Shown in pieces: positions 52,704 through 62,794 of a stretch of DNA of 64,000 bases. Below the pieces are notes generated by a model that worked only from the letters and a program-made list of their open reading frames with translations, was not told the origin of the DNA and ran no database searches. Source of the DNA: Neobacillus rhizosphaerae (lineage in GTDB: Bacteria > Bacillota > Bacilli > Bacillales > Cytobacillaceae); assembly GCF_937468385.1 (NCBI RefSeq), contig NZ_CALBWS010000005.1, positions 1 through 64,000 on the forward strand, read 5' to 3'. How positions within the stretch are numbered: position 1 is the stretch's first letter; each line of letters starts with the position of its first letter. The position numbers were made by a program, and so were the translations under genes.

Positions 52704-54272
52704 TTGAGCAAGGCACATTTTTGGAAAATGCTGTTGTTAGTTGTTATTTCGACAGTGTTGGTAGTTGGATGTTCTAGTAAAGAAAGTGGTGGGGAAAAGA
52801 ATGACGGTAGCAAAAAAGGTGACAAAGAAATGGTTATCGCTGTCAATGAAAACTTCATTTCAATGGATCCACATAATACAGGAGATACCAATTCTAACTC
52901 TGTACAGTCAGCTATGCTTGAAGGCCTATTGGGATTTGATTCAGAAGGGAAAATAATAAAAAAATTAGCTGAAGATTATAGTGTCAGTGAAAATGCGTTG
53001 GAATACACATTTAAACTACGGCAAGGTGTAAAGTTCCATGATGGGGAAGCATTTAATGCTGAGGCTGTGAAAGCTAACTATGAAAGAATCATGAAGGACG
53101 ATAGCCTCCGTTTAAATAGCCGCGGGTTTAATCTTATAACAAACATTGAGATTATCAATGATTATGAAATGAAGGTAACTTTAAAAGAACCTTATGCTGG
53201 AATGTTAACAAGATTTTCATCAGCGAAGATTCTTAGTCCTAAGCTGCTAGCAGAAGGAAAAGATAAAATTGGTAAAAACCCAGTTGGTACGGGCCCGTTT
53301 AAATTTGTTGAATGGGTTCAGGGAGATCATTTAACAGTTGAACGATTTGACGATTACTGGAATAAAGCGGACCGGGTAAAGAAAATCACTTATAAACCGG
53401 TTCCAGAAAATGGCTCACGTGTAGCTATGTTAAAAACAGGTGAAGCTCAAGTCATCTATCCATTACCAAGTCAAAACATAAAAGAGTTAGAGGGAAATAA
53501 TACTATTAAGGTTGAAAAAATCCCTTCTACTATCGCTCGATATGTATCGATTAACACGATGAAAAAACCTTTTAATGACCCTCGTGTTCGCCAAGCATTG
53601 AACTATGCAGTAAGTAAGAAAGATTTTATTCATGTTGTTAACGCTGGATTTGGGTTGCCGTTAGACTCGGCTATTCCTAGTAAAACACTTTATTATAAAA
53701 AGCAGGAAGTGTATGAGCAAAATATAGAAAAAGCAAAACAGTTGTTAAAAGAAACTGGATATGAAAAAGGCTTTAAAACGGAAATATGGGGGAACACAAA
53801 CTCCGATACCATGAAAGGTATGCAGTTTATCCAGCAGCAACTAAAAGCTATAGGTGTAGACCTAGAAATTAAATCAATGGAAGAAGGTACCCTATCAGAC
53901 CAAATCTTCGGGGCAAAAACACCTGAAGAAGCAAAGTTACAGATGTGGTACGTAAGCTGGTCAGCCTATCCTTCTGATACTACCAATGCAACGAAGCCGT
54001 TATTCTACGGAGGTTCATTCCCTCCAAATGGAGCCAATACTGCCTATTATAAAAATGAGCAGGTAGACAAATGGATTGAGGAAGTTAATAAAACGGCAAA
54101 TCCAGAGAAACAGGCAGAAATCTATGGTGATATTCAGTCTACAATCTACAAAGATGCTCCTTGGATTTTCCTTGGCGTTGATGAAATTCTAGCAGGTAAG
54201 AGAACAAATGTTGAAGGTGTGGCCATTTCTCCTGATGGCGGAATTGATGTAACTAACGCAAATATTAAGTAA
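52704..54272 (+). CDS. ABC transporter substrate-binding lipoprotein, family 5 (peptide/nickel type)
   Basis: A 522-residue lipoprotein (signal, lipobox LVVGCSS, Cys at about 23). The SBP_bac_5 fold includes VKFHDGEAFNAEAVKANYER, GTGPFKF and NPVGTGP. It binds peptides, opines or related compounds outside the membrane. TTG start with AGGGGGAAA seven bases upstream. It is separated from its permease genes by 420 bases of inserted repeats, which may uncouple expression. Confidence 0.92.
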   Translation: MSKAHFWKMLLLVVISTVLVVGCSSKESGGEKNDGSKKGDKEMVIAVNENFISMDPHNTGDTNSNSVQSAMLEGLLGFDSEGKIIKKLAEDYSVSENALEYTFKLRQGVKFHDGEAFNAEAVKANYERIMKDDSLRLNSRGFNLITNIEIINDYEMKVTLKEPYAGMLTRFSSAKILSPKLLAEGKDKIGKNPVGTGPFKFVEWVQGDHLTVERFDDYWNKADRVKKITYKPVPENGSRVAMLKTGEAQVIYPLPSQNIKELEGNNTIKVEKIPSTIARYVSINTMKKPFNDPRVRQALNYAVSKKDFIHVVNAGFGLPLDSAIPSKTLYYKKQEVYEQNIEKAKQLLKETGYEKGFKTEIWGNTNSDTMKGMQFIQQQLKAIGVDLEIKSMEEGTLSDQIFGAKTPEEAKLQMWYVSWSAYPSDTTNATKPLFYGGSFPPNGANTAYYKNEQVDKWIEEVNKTANPEKQAEIYGDIQSTIYKDAPWIFLGVDEILAGKRTNVEGVAISPDGGIDVTNANIK

Positions 54273-54324
54273 ATCAAAAAGGAGGCGGAGGGATGGTTCC
54301 TGATGCTTCCTTCTTTATCAGAAA

Positions 54325-54685
54325 GTTTTGATAGCTGTCTAGCTCTGGGCACCGTCAGCTTTTCTAGAAGATAAGAAAGTATAAAATTTTGACTTTGAGA
54401 ATTGTCCAGCTCCAGCGCCCAGCGGCTAGTGGACTTCGCTCTTCTCCCTACGATAAGTCAACATCGGATCGCTTACGCTCTCCGTGTTGTCTAGCTGCAG
54501 CGCCTAGGGGCTCTGGGTCATAAGCCAATCCGTCAAGAAGGCTAAAAAGCAGCCTTCTCGCCGGCTCGTCTTATGCCTGTCGCCCCTGTGCAAGGCGCTT
54601 ACGCTTTTCGATTTTCCTTTATCTCAGTCGAAGCACTCCAGTCCATACGCCGCTAAACGGGCGCTTACGCTTTTCTTAGAAAGGG
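54325..54685. repeat. Cluster of partial Bacillus-type intergenic repeats
   Basis: Several fragments share the motifs TTGTCTAGCTGCAGCGCC, GGGTCATAAGCCAATC and GGCGCTTACGCTTTTC (about 54,332-54,362; 54,405-54,480; 54,485-54,615; 54,640-54,676). This family is widespread between genes in Bacillus and relatives. The nested fragments suggest repeated insertion and loss between the binding-protein and permease genes. Confidence 0.8.
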
Positions 54686-54695
54686 GTTATCTGCT

Positions 54696-55619
54696 TTGCT
54701 CCAATATATTATTAAAAGAATTCTTGAAATGATTCCTATCCTATTCATCGTTTCGATCTTAATCTTCTTTTTCACTCACCTAATTCCAGGCGATCCTGCA
54801 CGTTTAGTTGCCGGCAAGGATGCGACGTTAGAAGAGGTAACCATCATTAGAGCTGAGCTTGGGCTCGATAAACCAATTTGGGAACAATATGGTTCCTATA
54901 TGAACCATTTATTTCACGGTAATTTAGGTACATCGCTAAAAACTGGCTTACCAGTAATGGACCTATTTGTTGATCGATTTATGCCATCCATTTATTTGAC
55001 ATTATTTAGCATGGTCTGGGCTTTGGTCATCGGTTTACTGATAGGTACCCTATCGGCCGTTTTTAAAAATAAATGGCCGGATTATTTCGGGATGGTTACG
55101 GCTGTTTCCGGAATCTCTTTACCTGGTTTTTGGTTAGGGCTAATTCTCATTCAAATTTTTTCCGTTCAACTAGGATGGTTCCCAACCGGCGGAGCAGAAG
55201 GGTGGAAAAGTTATGTTTTACCTTCGATAACGTTAGGTGCAGGAATCATGTCCATGCTTGCCCGTTTTACAAGGTCATCATTGCTAGAAACGCTCAAAGC
55301 TGACTTTATTCGAACTGGACGTGCGAAAGGATTAAAGGAGTCTGTTGTCATTCCAAAACATGCATTAAGAAACTCGTTAATTCCTGTTGTTACCATTGCT
55401 GGTCTCCAGTTCGGCTTTTTATTAGGCGGATCTGTAGTAGTCGAAACGGTCTTTAGTTTTCCTGGTATGGGTCGTTTATTAATTGATTCGATTGCCTTTA
55501 GGGATTACCCGGTTATACAAGCGGAACTATTACTGTTTTCCCTTGAATTTATACTTGTCAATTTATTAGTTGATATTCTCTATAGTTTTCTCAATCCTAA
55601 AATCCGCTACGTTGCTTAG
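54696..55619 (+). CDS. ABC transporter permease, DppB type
   Basis: A 307-residue permease with six membrane helices, an N-terminal LIPGDPARLVAG segment, and the EAA-type loop ARFTRSSLLETLKADFIRTG, then RAKGL. TTG start with AAAGGGG eleven bases upstream. It pairs with the DppC-type subunit whose gene begins 12 bases after its stop. Confidence 0.93.
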   Translation: MLQYIIKRILEMIPILFIVSILIFFFTHLIPGDPARLVAGKDATLEEVTIIRAELGLDKPIWEQYGSYMNHLFHGNLGTSLKTGLPVMDLFVDRFMPSIYLTLFSMVWALVIGLLIGTLSAVFKNKWPDYFGMVTAVSGISLPGFWLGLILIQIFSVQLGWFPTGGAEGWKSYVLPSITLGAGIMSMLARFTRSSLLETLKADFIRTGRAKGLKESVVIPKHALRNSLIPVVTIAGLQFGFLLGGSVVVETVFSFPGMGRLLIDSIAFRDYPVIQAELLLFSLEFILVNLLVDILYSFLNPKIRYVA

Positions 55620-55631
55620 AGGAGGGTAGTC

Positions 55632-56528
55632 ATGGAATTATCTAAGACCGTAAATCAGAGCAACACCATCATCACAGAAAAAAAGTATTCACCACTCAAA
55701 GAGTTTTGGAAGAATTGGAAAAGGCAAAAGACGGCATTGTGGGCAAGTTTTTTTATTCTATTGCTGATTATCATTGCAGTTGTTGGGCCTTACATCGCAC
55801 CATATGATCCCTATAAACCCGATTATAATTCCATGTTGCAAGGACCTGGTAGTAAACACTTCGCAGGTACCGATGAATATGGCCGAGATATTTTTAGCCG
55901 CTTACTAGTAGGTTCTAGAATTTCGCTGAGTGTCAGCTTTCTTTCTGTATTTTTGGGAGCCATCGTTGGCACAATTCTAGGACTTATAAGTGGATATTTC
56001 GGTGGTTGGTTAGATCGCTTTATCATGAGGTCAAGCGACGTGATGTTTGCTTTTCCCGATTTATTATTAGCGATTGCCATTGTCGCCATCTTAGGTCCGG
56101 GCTTAAATAATGTGGTGATAGCGGTATCTATCTTTAGTGTCCCATCGTTTGCGAGACTGGTAAGAGGAGCCACCCTTGAGGCAAAAGAAACGGTATTTGT
56201 AGAGGCAGCCAAATCAATGGGAGCCTCACATTTTAGGATTATGTTTCAACATATTCTTCCTGAAACTCTTGGTAGTTTAATCGTATTTATATCGATGAGA
56301 ATCGGAACAGCGATTTTAGCTGCCTCTAGTTTAAGTTTCCTTGGTCTAGGGGCAAGTCCTGAAACACCGGATTGGGGAGCGATGTTGAGTCTTGGACGTG
56401 ATTATTTAGGGACATCTTCACATGTAGTCATGATGCCCGGTATTGCCATTTTTTTAACCGTGTTGGCCTTTAATGTAGTGGGCGATGGCTTGCGAGATGT
56501 GTTGGATCCAAAAACGAAGAATGAATAA
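55632..56528 (+). CDS. ABC transporter permease, DppC type
   Basis: A 298-residue permease with an N-terminal cytoplasmic tail, six helices, HFAGTDEYGRDIFSRL after the first helix and the EAA loop GATLEAKETVFVEAAKSMG. GAGGAGGGTAGTC precedes the ATG. It forms the membrane channel with the DppB-type subunit. Confidence 0.93.
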   Translation: MELSKTVNQSNTIITEKKYSPLKEFWKNWKRQKTALWASFFILLLIIIAVVGPYIAPYDPYKPDYNSMLQGPGSKHFAGTDEYGRDIFSRLLVGSRISLSVSFLSVFLGAIVGTILGLISGYFGGWLDRFIMRSSDVMFAFPDLLLAIAIVAILGPGLNNVVIAVSIFSVPSFARLVRGATLEAKETVFVEAAKSMGASHFRIMFQHILPETLGSLIVFISMRIGTAILAASSLSFLGLGASPETPDWGAMLSLGRDYLGTSSHVVMMPGIAIFLTVLAFNVVGDGLRDVLDPKTKNE

Positions 56529-56542
56529 GGGAGTTTGATCGG

Positions 56543-57532
56543 ATGGAGAAGCTGCTACAGATAGAAAAGCTTGAAACCGAATTCACGAAGGATAAACAAG
56601 CATTAAAAATCTTACACGGTGTTAACTTTCACATTAATAAGGGTGAAGTTCTCGGGCTTGTCGGTGAATCTGGGAGTGGAAAAAGCTTAACATCACTATC
56701 AATCATGAAACTATTTAAAGGGACGAGTGGAGAAATAAGCGGTGGCAGGATTCAATTTAATGATCAGGATTTAACGAATATATCTGAGAGTGATATGAGA
56801 AAGATTCGTGGAAAACAAATAGCGATGATTTTCCAAGAACCGATGACATCATTAAATCCCGTGATGAAAATTGGGGAACAGTTACTGGAGCCTATTCGCC
56901 TACATTTAGGCTTAAAAGAGAAACAGGCAAAAGCGCATGCCGTTTCTATTTTAAAAAAAGTAGGCATTCCAAGAGCAGAAGAAATCATCAACGAGTTTCC
57001 ACATCAGTTATCCGGTGGTATGAGGCAAAGAATCATGATTGCAATGGCCATATCCTGTAATCCTCAGCTGTTAATAGCAGATGAGCCGACGACGGCACTT
57101 GATGTCACCATCCAAGCACAAATATTGGATTTAATGAAACAGCTTCAACAAAAAGAAAATATGTCTGTGCTTTTGATTACTCATGATTTAGGTGTTGTAG
57201 CCGAGATGTGTGATCGTGTGGTGGTTATGTATGCTGGAAGAGTTGTTGAAGAGGCAGATGTATTCGAGTTATTTGAAAGTCCAAAACATCCTTACACAAA
57301 GGGATTAATTGGTTCTGTACCAAAGCTTGGTCAAAAAAAGGAGAAACTGGACTCCATTAAAGGAAATGTCCCTGATCCAAGTAATTTACCAAAAGGGTGC
57401 AAATTTGCTCCAAGATGTAACAATGTCATGCCTATCTGTTATCAGGAAGAGCCGCCTGATCTGAAATTAGAAAATGGCAGGTCTTGTAGTTGTTGGCTAT
57501 ACAAAGAGGAGAGGGGGGACATTTGTGTCTAA
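56543..57532 (+). CDS. ABC transporter ATPase, DppD type
   Basis: A 329-residue ATPase. Walker A is GESGSGKS, the Q-loop lies in IFQEPMTSLNP, the signature is LSGGMRQR, Walker B is LLIADEPTTALD and the H-loop lies in LITHDLG. The C-terminal oligopeptide domain has cysteines (KGCKFAPRCNNVMPIC) that may hold an iron-sulphur cluster, as in DppD homologues. The stop overlaps the next ATPase gene. Confidence 0.94.
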   Translation: MEKLLQIEKLETEFTKDKQALKILHGVNFHINKGEVLGLVGESGSGKSLTSLSIMKLFKGTSGEISGGRIQFNDQDLTNISESDMRKIRGKQIAMIFQEPMTSLNPVMKIGEQLLEPIRLHLGLKEKQAKAHAVSILKKVGIPRAEEIINEFPHQLSGGMRQRIMIAMAISCNPQLLIADEPTTALDVTIQAQILDLMKQLQQKENMSVLLITHDLGVVAEMCDRVVVMYAGRVVEEADVFELFESPKHPYTKGLIGSVPKLGQKKEKLDSIKGNVPDPSNLPKGCKFAPRCNNVMPICYQEEPPDLKLENGRSCSCWLYKEERGDICV

Positions 57533-58496
57533 TACTCTTTTAAAGGTATCTGGGCTAAGGAAGTCATTTTCCATTCCTGATGGCATGTTTGGAAAAAAGA
57601 AACTATTAAAAGCCGTTCATGATGTGTCGTTCCTGATTCCAGAAGGGAAAACGTTTAGCCTTGTTGGCGAGAGTGGCTGTGGGAAATCAACGACAGGGAG
57701 ACTGATTTCGCGGTTAATTGCACCGAGTGAGGGTGAAATCTGGATTGACGGAGAAGAAATCTCGCAAAGGAAAGAATCTCAGTTAAAAGCAATGAGGAAA
57801 AAAGTACAAATGATTTTCCAAGATCCATATGCCTCGCTAAATCCTAGAATGAAGGTTCGCGATATCGTAGGCGAACCACTCGCTATTCATACGAAGCTAT
57901 CAAAGGCTGAACGGAATAAACAAGTATCTGAAATTTTAGAAGTCGTTGGTTTAAGTGAGTACCATGCGCATCGATATGCCCATGAGTTCAGCGGTGGTCA
58001 ACGACAGCGCATTGGAATTGCACGGGCACTCATTATGAAGCCAAAGTTGATTATCGCTGATGAACCAGTCTCTGCATTAGATGTTTCGATCCAATCACAA
58101 ATCCTAAATTTATTGAAGGATTTACAAGCCGAATTTCAGTTAACCTATTTATTCATATCCCATGATTTAAGTGTTGTTGAGCATATAAGTGATCATATCG
58201 GGGTTATGTACTTAGGAACCATTGTCGAGTCAGGACCAAAAGAGGAGATATTTTCTAACCCACAGCATCCCTATACAAAAGCATTATTATCCTCCATCCC
58301 GATTCCAGATCCGAGGTTAAGAAGAGAAAGGATTATTTTACAAGGAGATTTACCTAGTCCGGTTAATCCTCCAACTGGCTGCAGATTTCATACACGCTGC
58401 CCTGTTGCTATGGATATTTGTAAAGTAATGGAACCTCCAGTTAAAAAAGGACCAACTGCAGACCATTTCGTTGCTTGTCATTTAATAGAATCGTAG
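57525..58496 (+). CDS. ABC transporter ATPase, DppF/OppF type
   Basis: A 323-residue ATPase. Walker A is GESGCGKST, followed by IFQDPYASLNPR, signature FSGGQRQR, Walker B LIIADEPVSALD, H-loop FISHDLS and the C-terminal PTGCRFHTRCP domain. The GTG at 57525 has GAGGGGGG six bases upstream and overlaps the DppD-type stop by 8 bases. With the other four genes it completes a peptide-type importer. Confidence 0.94.
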   Translation: MSNTLLKVSGLRKSFSIPDGMFGKKKLLKAVHDVSFLIPEGKTFSLVGESGCGKSTTGRLISRLIAPSEGEIWIDGEEISQRKESQLKAMRKKVQMIFQDPYASLNPRMKVRDIVGEPLAIHTKLSKAERNKQVSEILEVVGLSEYHAHRYAHEFSGGQRQRIGIARALIMKPKLIIADEPVSALDVSIQSQILNLLKDLQAEFQLTYLFISHDLSVVEHISDHIGVMYLGTIVESGPKEEIFSNPQHPYTKALLSSIPIPDPRLRRERIILQGDLPSPVNPPTGCRFHTRCPVAMDICKVMEPPVKKGPTADHFVACHLIES

Positions 58497-58528
58497 ATTT
58501 TCAAAAATAATAATAGGAGAGGATATCA

Positions 58529-59404
58529 ATGAAAGTAGGATTAAGTACGTATAGTTTAGTGAGAGAGCTAAGAGAAGAAACAATGACGGTATTAGATGTT
58601 ATCCAATGGATTGCAGACAACGGTGGAGAACATATGGAAATCGTACCATACGGTTTTACTGTTGTAGATAATGTAGAATTAGCGGATCAAATAAAGAAAA
58701 AAGCGGAAACAGCAGGTATTGAGTTGTCAGCTTATTCGTTGCCGGCAAATTTTGTTCAGGAGACTGAAGAAGAGTTCAATGAGGAAGTGGAACGTCTAAA
58801 AAAACATGTTGATATCGTGAATCGTTTAGGGATTAAGATTATGCGTCATGATGTCACAGCATTTACTTTACAACCAGAAGAAATGACGATTCATTATTTT
58901 GATAAGCATTTCTCGAAATTTGTAAAAGGCAGCCAACTGATTGCTGATTATGCAGCACAATTCGGTATTACGACAACAATTGAAAATCATGGTTTCAATG
59001 TTCAATCTAGTGATCGTGTCCAACGTGTTATTCATGCAGTGAACCGTGAAAATTTTAAAACGACACTTGATGTTGGGAATTTTCTTTGTATCGATGAAGA
59101 TCCATTAGTAGGGGTGAAGAAAAATATAAAATATGCGGCAACTGTTCATTTTAAGGATTTTTATATTCGTCCTTACTATGAAAACCCTGGGGACGGAGTT
59201 TGGTTCAGGACCGTCAATGAAAACTATTTGCGTGGAGCCATTGTCGGCCACGGCGATTTAAACATTCGTGAGATTATGAAATTAGTTAAAAACTCAGGAT
59301 ATGATGGTTACTTAACGGTTGAGTTTGAAGGAATGGAAGATTGCAAACTTGGTTCAAAAATAGGGATGGATAATGTAAGACGATTGTGGGATGAAGTGAA
59401 GTAA
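58529..59404 (+). CDS. Sugar phosphate isomerase/epimerase family TIM-barrel protein (first)
   Basis: A 291-residue AP-endonuclease-2-like barrel (MKVGLSTYSLVRELREE ... TTIENHGFNVQSSDRV, then TTLDVGNFLC and DGYLTVEFEGMED). Conserved Glu and His residues fit a divalent-metal isomerase or dehydratase acting on a sugar or inositol-like compound. AGGAGAGGA precedes the ATG. It is the first of three adjacent sugar enzyme genes downstream of the importer. Confidence 0.85.
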   Translation: MKVGLSTYSLVRELREETMTVLDVIQWIADNGGEHMEIVPYGFTVVDNVELADQIKKKAETAGIELSAYSLPANFVQETEEEFNEEVERLKKHVDIVNRLGIKIMRHDVTAFTLQPEEMTIHYFDKHFSKFVKGSQLIADYAAQFGITTTIENHGFNVQSSDRVQRVIHAVNRENFKTTLDVGNFLCIDEDPLVGVKKNIKYAATVHFKDFYIRPYYENPGDGVWFRTVNENYLRGAIVGHGDLNIREIMKLVKNSGYDGYLTVEFEGMEDCKLGSKIGMDNVRRLWDEVK

Positions 59405-59468
59405 TTTATAACACTGCATAGGAGTGACAAAGTGCAGTAATCTATAACAAAACGGAGAGGATGAATGA

Positions 59469-60539
59469 ATGTTGGATAGCTTACGAGTTTGTGTGATTGG
59501 AACTGGATCGATTTCCGATATGCATCTTCAATCTTATGCGAACAACCCAAGATCCCTGTTATACGGCGTCTATGATTATTCAAAAGAAAGAGCGGAAGAA
59601 AAAGCAAAGAAGTACGGGATTGAAAAGGTGTATGACTCTTTGGAGGAAATTTTTAATGACCCTCATGTGGATGCGGTAAGTATTTGTACATGGAATAATA
59701 CTCATGCTGAAATTTCAATTGCTGCCTTAAAAGGCGGCAAACACGTTTTAGTAGAAAAGCCGCTGGCGATGACGGTGGAAGAAGCATTAAAGGTGGAAGA
59801 GGCGACGCGTAAATATAAAAAAACATTACAGGTTGGCTTTGTGAGACGATTTGCAACGAACACGAAAGTTTTAAAATCCTTTATTGATAATGGGAAATTA
59901 GGAGAAATCTATTATGCCAAAGCATCATGCTTACGCCGCCTTGGAAATCCTGGCGGGTGGTTTGCAGATAAAGAACGCTCTGGCGGCGGCCCATTAATTG
60001 ATCTTGGAGTACATATCATTGATATTTGTTGGTATTTAATGGGGCGCCCAAAAGTGAAGTCAATCTCAGGGAACACTTATCGTCAACTTGGAAATCGTGG
60101 GAACGTAGAGAATTTACGCTTTTATAAAGCGGCTGACTATGATAAAGACAAAAATACGGTTGAAGACTTAGCCAATGCTCTCATTACATTCGAGAACGGT
60201 GCTTCCTTGCTAGTAGATGTTTCTTTTACCCTGCATGCTAAGAAAGATGAAATACAAGTGAAATTATTTGGAACAAAAGGTGGTGCTGAATTAGAGCCGC
60301 AGTTAGTATTGATCAGTGAAGAAAATGACACAATTCTAAATATTTCTCCACAGATTGATCAGCTAACGTTTGATTTTTCAAATGCGTTTCAAAATGAAAT
60401 TGATTCCTTTGTGAATTGCTGTTTGTCAGGGACAAAACCAGAAGCCCCGGTTGAAGACGGTGTTGAAATCATGAAAATTTTAGCTGGTATTTATGAAGCC
60501 TCAGAAGAAGTGAGAGGTGACATTTTAACTCATGCATAA
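59469..60539 (+). CDS. Gfo/Idh/MocA-family NAD(P)-dependent oxidoreductase
   Basis: A 356-residue dehydrogenase with an N-terminal Rossmann fold (VIGTGSISDMHL), the EKP motif (LVEKPLAMTVEEAL) and a C-terminal beta-sheet domain with DLGVHIIDICWYL carrying the likely catalytic Asp and His. The family oxidises sugars, inositols and opines (MocA acts in mannopine/rhizopine catabolism). CGGAGAGGA precedes the TTG/ATG. The stop overlaps the next gene by 8 bases. Confidence 0.9.
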   Translation: MLDSLRVCVIGTGSISDMHLQSYANNPRSLLYGVYDYSKERAEEKAKKYGIEKVYDSLEEIFNDPHVDAVSICTWNNTHAEISIAALKGGKHVLVEKPLAMTVEEALKVEEATRKYKKTLQVGFVRRFATNTKVLKSFIDNGKLGEIYYAKASCLRRLGNPGGWFADKERSGGGPLIDLGVHIIDICWYLMGRPKVKSISGNTYRQLGNRGNVENLRFYKAADYDKDKNTVEDLANALITFENGASLLVDVSFTLHAKKDEIQVKLFGTKGGAELEPQLVLISEENDTILNISPQIDQLTFDFSNAFQNEIDSFVNCCLSGTKPEAPVEDGVEIMKILAGIYEASEEVRGDILTHA

Positions 60540-61437
60540 TGTAGAAGTGACAAATAAAATTGGAGTGATAGTTGATAGTCTCCGATTACCCATTCGTGAA
60601 GGCTTAAAGGCAGTCAAAGAAATGGGTGCCGATGGTGTTCAAATTTATGCTGTCGCCGGTGAAATGGATCCTCGGAATTTAAGCACGACCTCACGAAAGG
60701 AGTTAAAATCGTATATCGAGTCATTAGGATTAGAGATCTCTGCACTTTGTGGTGATTTAGGCGGTCATGGGTTCCAGGATTACCAACAAAATCAGGAGAA
60801 AATTGAAAAATCAAAACGGATTTTGGATCTTGCGATGGAACTAGGGACAAATATCGTGACCACACATATCGGCATTATCCCGGAGGAAAAGGAAAGTCCT
60901 ATTTATGAAACCATGCAACTTGCATGTGAGGAGCTGGGGATTTATGCCAAAAGGATGAATGCCTACTTTGCGATCGAAACGGGCCCTGAAATCGCCTCAA
61001 GATTAAAGTCCTTTTTAGATAGCTTAAGTACAAATGGAGTGTCAGTAAATTTCGACCCGGCAAATATGGTAATGGTCACTGGTGATGATCCTGTTGAAGG
61101 TGTGAAGCTGCTCAAGGATTATATCGTCCATACCCACGTCAAGGATGGGATACGATTAAAACCAGTAAATCCTAGTGATGTCTATGGTGCTCTTGGCTAT
61201 GGGGGTGGTACAGATCATGAAAAAATCGCTAAAATGGTTGCTTCTGGTGAGTATTTTAGAGAAGTGCCACTAGGTAAAGGTGCGGTCGACTTTCCAAAAT
61301 ATTTTGCAGCCTTACAAGAAATTCAATTTAACGGATATTTAACGATTGAAAGAGAGGTTGGCACGAGCCCGGTCAAAGATATCTCTGAGGCGATAGAATT
61401 TATTAAAACATTCAAAAAAGAATCGTATAATAGTTAA
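60532..61437 (+). CDS. Sugar phosphate isomerase/epimerase family TIM-barrel protein (second)
   Basis: A 301-residue AP-endonuclease-2-like barrel (DGVQIYAVAGEM, TTHIGIIPEE, YFAIETGPE, VNFDPANMVM, HTHVKDGIR, GYLTIEREVG). Metal-binding Glu, Asp and His residues are all present. It is translationally coupled to the Gfo/Idh/MocA gene by an 8-base overlap. The combination of two such barrels with a MocA-type dehydrogenase is typical of sugar or cyclitol oxidation-isomerisation pathways. Confidence 0.88.
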   Translation: MHNVEVTNKIGVIVDSLRLPIREGLKAVKEMGADGVQIYAVAGEMDPRNLSTTSRKELKSYIESLGLEISALCGDLGGHGFQDYQQNQEKIEKSKRILDLAMELGTNIVTTHIGIIPEEKESPIYETMQLACEELGIYAKRMNAYFAIETGPEIASRLKSFLDSLSTNGVSVNFDPANMVMVTGDDPVEGVKLLKDYIVHTHVKDGIRLKPVNPSDVYGALGYGGGTDHEKIAKMVASGEYFREVPLGKGAVDFPKYFAALQEIQFNGYLTIEREVGTSPVKDISEAIEFIKTFKKESYNS

Positions 61438-61472
61438 TTAGGCCTAGACTTGTTTTTCAGCTTTAAAAGCAC

Positions 61473-61513
61473 ATCCTATGAAGAGAATCTAGTTAATGGA
61501 TTCTCTTTAGGAT
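61473..61513 (+). terminator. Hairpin after the sugar enzyme genes
   Basis: ATCCTA-AAGAGAATC (61473-61489) pairs with GATTCTCTTTAGGAT (61499-61513) with a 2-base bulge. There is little T run after it, so it could be a weak terminator or an operator for the ROK regulator. Confidence 0.45.
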
Positions 61514-61609
61514 GGTGGATTTAAAGAATGATGTTTGTTCTTTCGAAAGTGAGAACTAACATGATTTTTTAAGTAGCAAATCAAAATAATGCAAAAAGAA
61601 GGTAAATAA

Positions 61610-62764
61610 ATGGAGAAACAAGATCAACTTTTAATGAAAAAACAAAACAAAAACTTAGTCCTTGAAATCATCAGAAATCAATCGCCTATTTCAAGAATGG
61701 AGATTGCAAAAGTAATTGGTATGAGTCCAACATCTATAACGAGAATTGTAAACGAATTACATATACAAGGGTATGTAAGAGAAACGGAATTAGTTACTTC
61801 TGGAGTAGGGAGAAAAGCTGCATTACTTGATGTATGTGATGATGTTCTATATACAATCGGGATAGAGTTAGATAAGTTAATCATAAAAATTGGCATCGTC
61901 AATTATGTTGGGGAAATTGTTGCTTGGAAGAGCGTAGAGAGAGAGGCATTTGAAGATTACAATGAAACACTGGATAAAGTAAATTTGAATTTGAAGGTAT
62001 TGATTGATATAAATCGTATTCCTACTGAAAAAATTATTGGAATTGCAGTAGGGTTACCGGGATTAATTGATTATAAAAAAGGCGTTGTAATGGTTTCAGA
62101 TCAACTAAAATGGAAAAATGTAAACCTGGCTGATGACCTGAAACAACTCACCCAATTTGATGTCATTGTTGATAATGAGTTGAAAATGAAAATAGTGGCA
62201 GAGAATTTTAAGGGAATGACAAAGGATTCTCGAAATGCTGTCCTAGTCGGGATTGGATCTGGTATCGGGTCGGCCATTATTCTAAACGGTGAAATATACC
62301 GTGGAGAAACAAATAATGCTGGTGAAATTGGTCATACGGTTATTGATCCAACTGGGAATGTCTGCCACTGTGGGAAGGTAGGATGTCTTGCAACCTATAT
62401 ATCCGAGGGTGCAATTCTTACGGATAGTAGGAAAGTGAAAGAGATAGGTTCGATTGATGATGTATTCGATTCCTACCGAAATGGAGAATCGTGGGCCATC
62501 AATATATTGGATCGAACATCGACTTATATAGCTCTTGCAATCAGCAATATATTATGTCTGTACAACCCTGAGGTAATTATTCTGAGTGGGAATACCATCG
62601 AAAAACTGCCTGAAATAAAAGAAGCAATTGAACAAAAATGTGAATTGTATATTTGGGAGCCAATAAAAGAAAGTGTGAAAATCGTCTATTCACAGTTAAG
62701 TGATCGTGGAGTTGTGCTGGGGGCAGCCATTCAGGCACAAAATTTGCTATTAAATATTGAGTAG
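61610..62764 (+). CDS. ROK-family transcriptional regulator
   Basis: A 384-residue NagC/XylR-type regulator. The N-terminal winged helix (NQSPISRMEIAKVIGMSP, then TSITRIVNEL) is followed by a ROK sugar-binding domain with GIGSGIGSAII, GEIGHTVID and the zinc motif CHCGKVGC. It probably represses the preceding transporter and sugar-enzyme genes until a sugar ligand binds. AGAAGGTAA precedes the ATG. The asparaginase gene follows almost at once. Confidence 0.92.
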   Translation: MEKQDQLLMKKQNKNLVLEIIRNQSPISRMEIAKVIGMSPTSITRIVNELHIQGYVRETELVTSGVGRKAALLDVCDDVLYTIGIELDKLIIKIGIVNYVGEIVAWKSVEREAFEDYNETLDKVNLNLKVLIDINRIPTEKIIGIAVGLPGLIDYKKGVVMVSDQLKWKNVNLADDLKQLTQFDVIVDNELKMKIVAENFKGMTKDSRNAVLVGIGSGIGSAIILNGEIYRGETNNAGEIGHTVIDPTGNVCHCGKVGCLATYISEGAILTDSRKVKEIGSIDDVFDSYRNGESWAINILDRTSTYIALAISNILCLYNPEVIILSGNTIEKLPEIKEAIEQKCELYIWEPIKESVKIVYSQLSDRGVVLGAAIQAQNLLLNIE

Positions 62765-62794
62765 TCAGTGGATTTTCTATTTTGCAACGAGGAG